Part shown: positions 12,254 to 15,804 of the stretch, piece after piece | Position numbering within the stretch: the stretch's first letter is position 1 | Layout: every line of letters starts with the position of its first letter | DNA from: Deltaproteobacteria bacterium | GTDB lineage: Bacteria; Desulfobacterota; B13-G15; RBG-16-54-18 | Length of the DNA stretch: 15,804 bases | Assembly (NCBI GenBank): GCA_003646745.1 | Contig: QMLM01000012.1 | Span: forward strand, 1-15,804 | Reading direction: 5' to 3' | Translations under genes and position numbers: made by a program | The notes under the pieces: model-generated | The model's input: the letters and a program-made list of their open reading frames with translations, nothing else | Database searches by the model: none | Told to the model about the DNA's origin: nothing

Positions 12254-14656
12254 CTACCTGATTATTAACCCAGGGACTTCTTTTAACCTATCCAGTATCT
12301 CTTGATGAAACTTATTCACTTCCTCATCGGTCAAGGTCCTCTTGGAGGAACGGTACTTTATTCTGAAGGCCAACCCCTTCTTGCCTTGAGGAATGGGGTC
12401 GCCCCGGTAGCAGTCGAAGACCTCTACCGACTCCATATGCTTGCTCTTAGTCTCCCATATAACCCCCCTTATCTCTTCAGCACTCACCCCTTCATCTACT
12501 ACCACCGCCACATCCCTGCTGATGGAAGGGAATTTGGGCAGGGGAATAAACTTTATTTCTCTGCGGTAGTACTTCAGCAGGGGGCCCAGATCCAACTCAA
12601 AGATATATACCCCGGGGGGAAGTTCATAGGCCTCTGCCACCTCGGGGTGCAGCTCCCCTAATGTTCCTACCTCCTCTGCCTCCAATTTTACTGCTGCCCC
12701 TTTGCTTGGATGGAGGTAAGGAATCCCCTCAGCAGAGGAAAAAATGGGCGAAGGAACCCTCAACTCAGCGAGTAACCTCTCCACACACCCTTTGATGTCA
12801 TAAAAGTCCACTTCTTTGGGGGAAACATTCCATCCTCCTGCCCGAAAGACACCCATGGCCAGCCCCGCCAAAGACCTCTTCTCTTCTGGAAGTTTCCCTT
12901 TTTTGGGGAAATAGACCTCTCTTATCTCAAAGAGCTTTAGGTCTCGATTCTTATGACTTAAATTGTAGCTAGCTGTAGTCAGCAAACCTGGCAACAATGT
13001 GGTTCGCATTACCGACTGTTCCTCTGTAAGGGGATTGAGCAGGGGCAATGGGTGCACGCGCGGATCATCACTGGGCAATCTCAAGGCCCGGAGGGATTGG
13101 GGTGAGATGAAACTGTAGGTGATCACTTCATAGAACCCGAGGCCAACCAGCACCTCTTTGGCTCGCTTCTCTAGCTCATCTTCGCTGCCTCTCTTTTGGG
13201 GCAATATCCACATCTTAGGGATCTCGACCGGAATAGAATCGTATCCCTTAAGGCGCCCTATTTCTTCAATGACGTCTATCTCTCTGGTAATATCACTTCG
13301 ATAGGTGGGGGGAGAGAGCACCCATTCTTTACCCTGATCCTCCTTGACCTCAATTCCTAAGCGCTCCAAGATCCCCTCTACTTCCTTCTGCTCTAGGCTC
13401 ATGCCTAGCAGGGCATTGACCTTCGCCAAACGCAACCTTATCTGTGGACGGGGGATGGGAGAGGGATAGCAATCGATGACCCCCTTCGCTACCTCCCCTG
13501 CAGCGAGCTCAGCGATAAGGGAAGCGGCTCGCAGGGAGGCAGGCAACACCCCCTCAGGATCAACCCCTCTCTCAAACCTATATGAGGATTCAGTCTGCAG
13601 GCCTAAGGCCCTGGAGGTGCGTCTAATCCCTGCAGGGGAGAAGTAAGCGCTCTCCAACAGGACCCGAGAGGTGTCATCCTGAATCTCTGAGTTTAATCCC
13701 CCCATAATCCCGCCAATGGCCACGGGCCTAGCAGCATCACAGATCATCAGGGTATCTCTATCCAAGGCCCTCTCCATCCCGTCCAAGGTGAAAAAGGTCT
13801 CCCCCTCAGCCGCCCTCTTCACCACGATCTGCCCACCTTTTATCCTGTCATAATCGAAGGCATGCAGTGGCTGGCCATATTCCAACATGACGTAGTTGGT
13901 CACATCAACCACGTTGTTGATAGACCTCATACCCGCCCGCTCCAACCTGAGCCGCAACCATAGAGGAGATGGACCTATCTGCACCCCTTTGATTAGCCTG
14001 GCGGAATACCTGGGACACAGATCGGGGTCTAAGACGGAAATCCGAACAAATGTCTCTACCTGCTCCTGGCCCTCCAGTAGCTTTGGGGTAGGGGGATGAA
14101 ATCTGCCTCCTGTCAAGGCGGCCACCTCCCGGGCCATGCCGATCATACTGAGGCAATCCCCCCGGTTAGGGGTCAAAGAGACCTCTAGGATGTGATCCCT
14201 TAGGTTGAGAAAATCCATTAAGGGAATTCCTACCGGTGCCTCAGGGGGTAAAATCATGATCCCATCGGAGTTGGTCGAAAGCCCAAGCTCTGCCTCTGAA
14301 CACATCATTCCCTCAGAGATCTGGCCCCGGATATCTGCCCTCTCTATTCTCACTCCATGAGGTAATTCAGCTCCCACCAGGGCCAGAGGCACCTTATCCC
14401 CTTCCTTTATGTTACCAGCCCCACAGACTATGGGAAGGACCTCCTCCCCCACCCTGACCTGGCAAAGAGAGAGTCGATCGGCGCGGGGATGGGGACAAAT
14501 GGAGAGAATCTGGGCCACCATCACCCCTTTCAGATCTGTCCCCACCTCTTCCACACCCTCTACCTCTAGTCCGGCCATGGTGAGCCGTTCAGCAAGCTCG
14601 GAAGGGGTGAGGTCAAAATCTACATATTCCCTCAACCAACTGAAACTTACCCTCAT
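12254..14656 (-). CDS. pheT: Phenylalanine--tRNA ligase beta subunit
   Basis: This is the beta chain of the alpha2-beta2 PheRS, which charges tRNA-Phe. At 800 residues it has the normal bacterial length (E. coli about 795). The domains are in the expected order: an N-terminal segment starting MRVSFSWLREYVD; the EMAP-like tRNA-binding OB fold at about 42-150 (VMVAQILSICPHPRADRLSL, IRGQISEGMMCSEAELGL); B3/B4 editing domain with NNVVDVTNYVMLEYGQPLHAFD from 247; B5 at about 400-470; the catalytic-like core with RTTLLPGLL; and the C-terminal anticodon-binding FDX-ACB fold (PLPKFPSISRDVAVVVDE onward). The ATG at 14656 lies 6 bases after the pheS stop, with AGGGAG 3-4 bases upstream. Coexpression with pheS gives equal subunit amounts. 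Confidence 0.97.
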   Translation of the reverse strand: MRVSFSWLREYVDFDLTPSELAERLTMAGLEVEGVEEVGTDLKGVMVAQILSICPHPRADRLSLCQVRVGEEVLPIVCGAGNIKEGDKVPLALVGAELPHGVRIERADIRGQISEGMMCSEAELGLSTNSDGIMILPPEAPVGIPLMDFLNLRDHILEVSLTPNRGDCLSMIGMAREVAALTGGRFHPPTPKLLEGQEQVETFVRISVLDPDLCPRYSARLIKGVQIGPSPLWLRLRLERAGMRSINNVVDVTNYVMLEYGQPLHAFDYDRIKGGQIVVKRAAEGETFFTLDGMERALDRDTLMICDAARPVAIGGIMGGLNSEIQDDTSRVLLESAYFSPAGIRRTSRALGLQTESSYRFERGVDPEGVLPASLRAASLIAELAAGEVAKGVIDCYPSPIPRPQIRLRLAKVNALLGMSLEQKEVEGILERLGIEVKEDQGKEWVLSPPTYRSDITREIDVIEEIGRLKGYDSIPVEIPKMWILPQKRGSEDELEKRAKEVLVGLGFYEVITYSFISPQSLRALRLPSDDPRVHPLPLLNPLTEEQSVMRTTLLPGLLTTASYNLSHKNRDLKLFEIREVYFPKKGKLPEEKRSLAGLAMGVFRAGGWNVSPKEVDFYDIKGCVERLLAELRVPSPIFSSAEGIPYLHPSKGAAVKLEAEEVGTLGELHPEVAEAYELPPGVYIFELDLGPLLKYYRREIKFIPLPKFPSISRDVAVVVDEGVSAEEIRGVIWETKSKHMESVEVFDCYRGDPIPQGKKGLAFRIKYRSSKRTLTDEEVNKFHQEILDRLKEVPGLIIR

Positions 14657-14662
14657 TGCTCC

Positions 14663-15691
14663 CTAAAATTGCTCGAGAAACCGCATATCATTGGTAAAAA
14701 ACAGCCTGATGTCATTAATGCCGTACTTCAGCATAGCGATTCGCTCTATGCCCATACCGAAGGCAAAACCTGTCACCTCTTCTGGGTCATACCCCACTGT
14801 TTTGAAGACCTCAGGGTCGACCATTCCTGACCCGAGGATCTCCAACCATCCCGTCCCCCCACAGACCCGACACCCTTTCCCCTTGCAGATGACGCACCCG
14901 ATGTCCACCTCAGCACTGGGCTCTGTAAAAGGGAAAAAACTGGGACGAAATCTCAAACGTGTCTTCTCCCCAAACATCTGCTGTACAAAGGAGGTCAGTA
15001 CCCCCTTGAGGTGGACAAAGGAAATCCCTTCGTCCACCATAAGTCCCTCTACCTGGTGAAACATGGGGGTGTGTGAGATATCAGAGTCCCGTCGGTAAAC
15101 AACCCCTGGGGCAATAATCTGAATGGGTGGACGTTGGCTCTCCATCACCCTGATCTGAACAGGGGAGGTATGAGTCCGCAACAGCACCTCTTCGGAGAAG
15201 TAGAAGGTATCGTGCATATCTCGAGCGGGGTGATCGCGGGGGATGTTAAGGGCCTCAAAGTTGTAATAATCCAACTCTACCTGGGGGCCTTCAGCCACCC
15301 TAAATCCCATCTTAGTGAAGATATCCACAATTTGATCCATCACCTGAGTGATGGGATGAAGCCTTCCACGTACCAGAGGTGTCCCTGGCAGAGTTATGTC
15401 TATCTTTTCCTCGGTGAGGGTCCTTTGCTTTGCCTCTTCACGTAGACGAACAAGGAGTCTCTCTATCTGCTTCTCTAGTTCTGCCTTTAAAGCATTGGCC
15501 AGTTCGCCGGCTCGGGGCCTCTGCCCGGGGGGAAGCTCCCGCAAACCCCTGAGCAGTTGGGTGAGCTTCCCCTTCCTTCCTAGATAAGCTACCCTTATCT
15601 GAGAGACCTTCTGCTCAGTATCTGCTTGGGCAAGCTCCCTCTGCGCCGATTCCCGAATGAATCTCAGAGTCTCTTCGAAGGAATTAGACAT
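14663..15691 (-). CDS. pheS: Phenylalanine--tRNA ligase alpha subunit
   Basis: This is the catalytic chain of PheRS, a class II aminoacyl-tRNA synthetase of 342 residues. An N-terminal coiled coil (about 1-90, with YLGRKGKLTQLLRGL) contacts tRNA. Motif 1 lies near HPITQVMDQI, motif 2 covers FRPSFFPFTEPSAEV at 248-262, and motif 3 is GMGIERIAM at 312-320. A four-cysteine knuckle, Cys266-x2-Cys269-x4-Cys274-x2-Cys277, lies between motifs 2 and 3, as in many non-enteric PheS proteins, and could bind zinc. The ATG at 15691 overlaps the end of rplT by 8 bases. AAGGAG sits only about one base before the ATG, closer than ideal, so initiation is probably helped by coupling to rplT. Confidence 0.97.
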   Translation of the reverse strand: MSNSFEETLRFIRESAQRELAQADTEQKVSQIRVAYLGRKGKLTQLLRGLRELPPGQRPRAGELANALKAELEKQIERLLVRLREEAKQRTLTEEKIDITLPGTPLVRGRLHPITQVMDQIVDIFTKMGFRVAEGPQVELDYYNFEALNIPRDHPARDMHDTFYFSEEVLLRTHTSPVQIRVMESQRPPIQIIAPGVVYRRDSDISHTPMFHQVEGLMVDEGISFVHLKGVLTSFVQQMFGEKTRLRFRPSFFPFTEPSAEVDIGCVICKGKGCRVCGGTGWLEILGSGMVDPEVFKTVGYDPEEVTGFAFGMGIERIAMLKYGINDIRLFFTNDMRFLEQF

Positions 15692-15804
15692 TCTCCTTAG
15701 CTATGCGGACGAGGGCAGCAAAACCCTCGACATCGTGGACGGCCATATCTGCCAAGACCTTTCTGTCAAGGGCGACATTGGCCTTACGTAACCCCTCCAT
15801 AAAA
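15684..15804 (-). CDS. rplT: 50S ribosomal protein L20 (partial, C-terminal end)
   Basis: The window holds the last 39 codons, reading FMEGLRKANVALDRKV and then LADMAVHDVEGFAALV to the TAA at 15684-15686. This matches the L20 C-terminus (compare E. coli GLKKASVEIDRKILADIAV). L20 is an early-assembly 23S rRNA-binding protein and, in several bacteria, a translational repressor of its own infC-rpmI-rplT operon. The placement directly before pheS is the standard order, supporting the call. The rest of the gene lies beyond the right edge. The 8-base overlap with pheS implies coupled translation. Confidence 0.93.
   Translation of the reverse strand, partial: FMEGLRKANVALDRKVLADMAVHDVEGFAALVRIAKENV

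Overview
The window is a dense, single-direction (all minus strand) stretch of bacterial core genes. There is no CRISPR array, insertion sequence, phage module or rRNA. The gene order rplT-pheS-pheT-ihfA-merR-tRNA-Pro-surE, the proteobacterial-type IHF alpha subunit, and the hisC-cmk-ispH-rpsA block all point to a deltaproteobacterial (Desulfobacterota-like) genome. The archaeal-type fructose-1,6-bisphosphate aldolase/phosphatase suggests an autotrophic or strictly gluconeogenic lineage, possibly thermophilic. The taxonomic placement is inferred from content and synteny, not from a search.

Reading in the direction of transcription, from the right edge to the left: (1) the end of rplT, then pheS, pheT, ihfA, a MerR-type regulator, tRNA-Pro(GGG) and surE form a translation and nucleoid-protein block. 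(2) A short-chain dehydrogenase and the archaeal-type FBP aldolase/phosphatase follow, closed by a clear intrinsic terminator. (3) miaB starts five bases after that terminator and overlaps a DUF151 bifunctional-nuclease gene. (4) A 272-base intergenic region carries several small repeats. (5) A PHP-family phosphatase gene, hisC, cmk and ispH follow, each overlapping the next. (6) rpsA follows behind a probable promoter of its own. (7) rpsA runs into a cysteine desulfurase gene through an irregular junction. (8) At the left edge, behind a strong sigma70-type promoter with palindromic operator-like sequences, begins a small winged-helix regulator resembling the EPS-associated MarR family, cut off by the window edge.

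Functionally the genes cover tRNA charging (PheST), tRNA modification (MiaB), translation (S1, L20), histidine synthesis (HisC, probably with the PHP phosphatase), isoprenoid synthesis (IspH), pyrimidine salvage (Cmk) and gluconeogenesis (FBPA/P). The cysteine desulfurase can supply sulfur for the Fe-S clusters that IspH and MiaB need.

I found no clearly new multi-gene system. The observations most worth a second look are the rpsA/desulfurase junction, where one extra base removes the S1 stop and the desulfurase start together; the terminator abutting miaB, which has no visible ribosome binding site; the promoter and operator arrangement of the EPS-type regulator; and interleaved inverted repeats ahead of the PHP-hisC operon.
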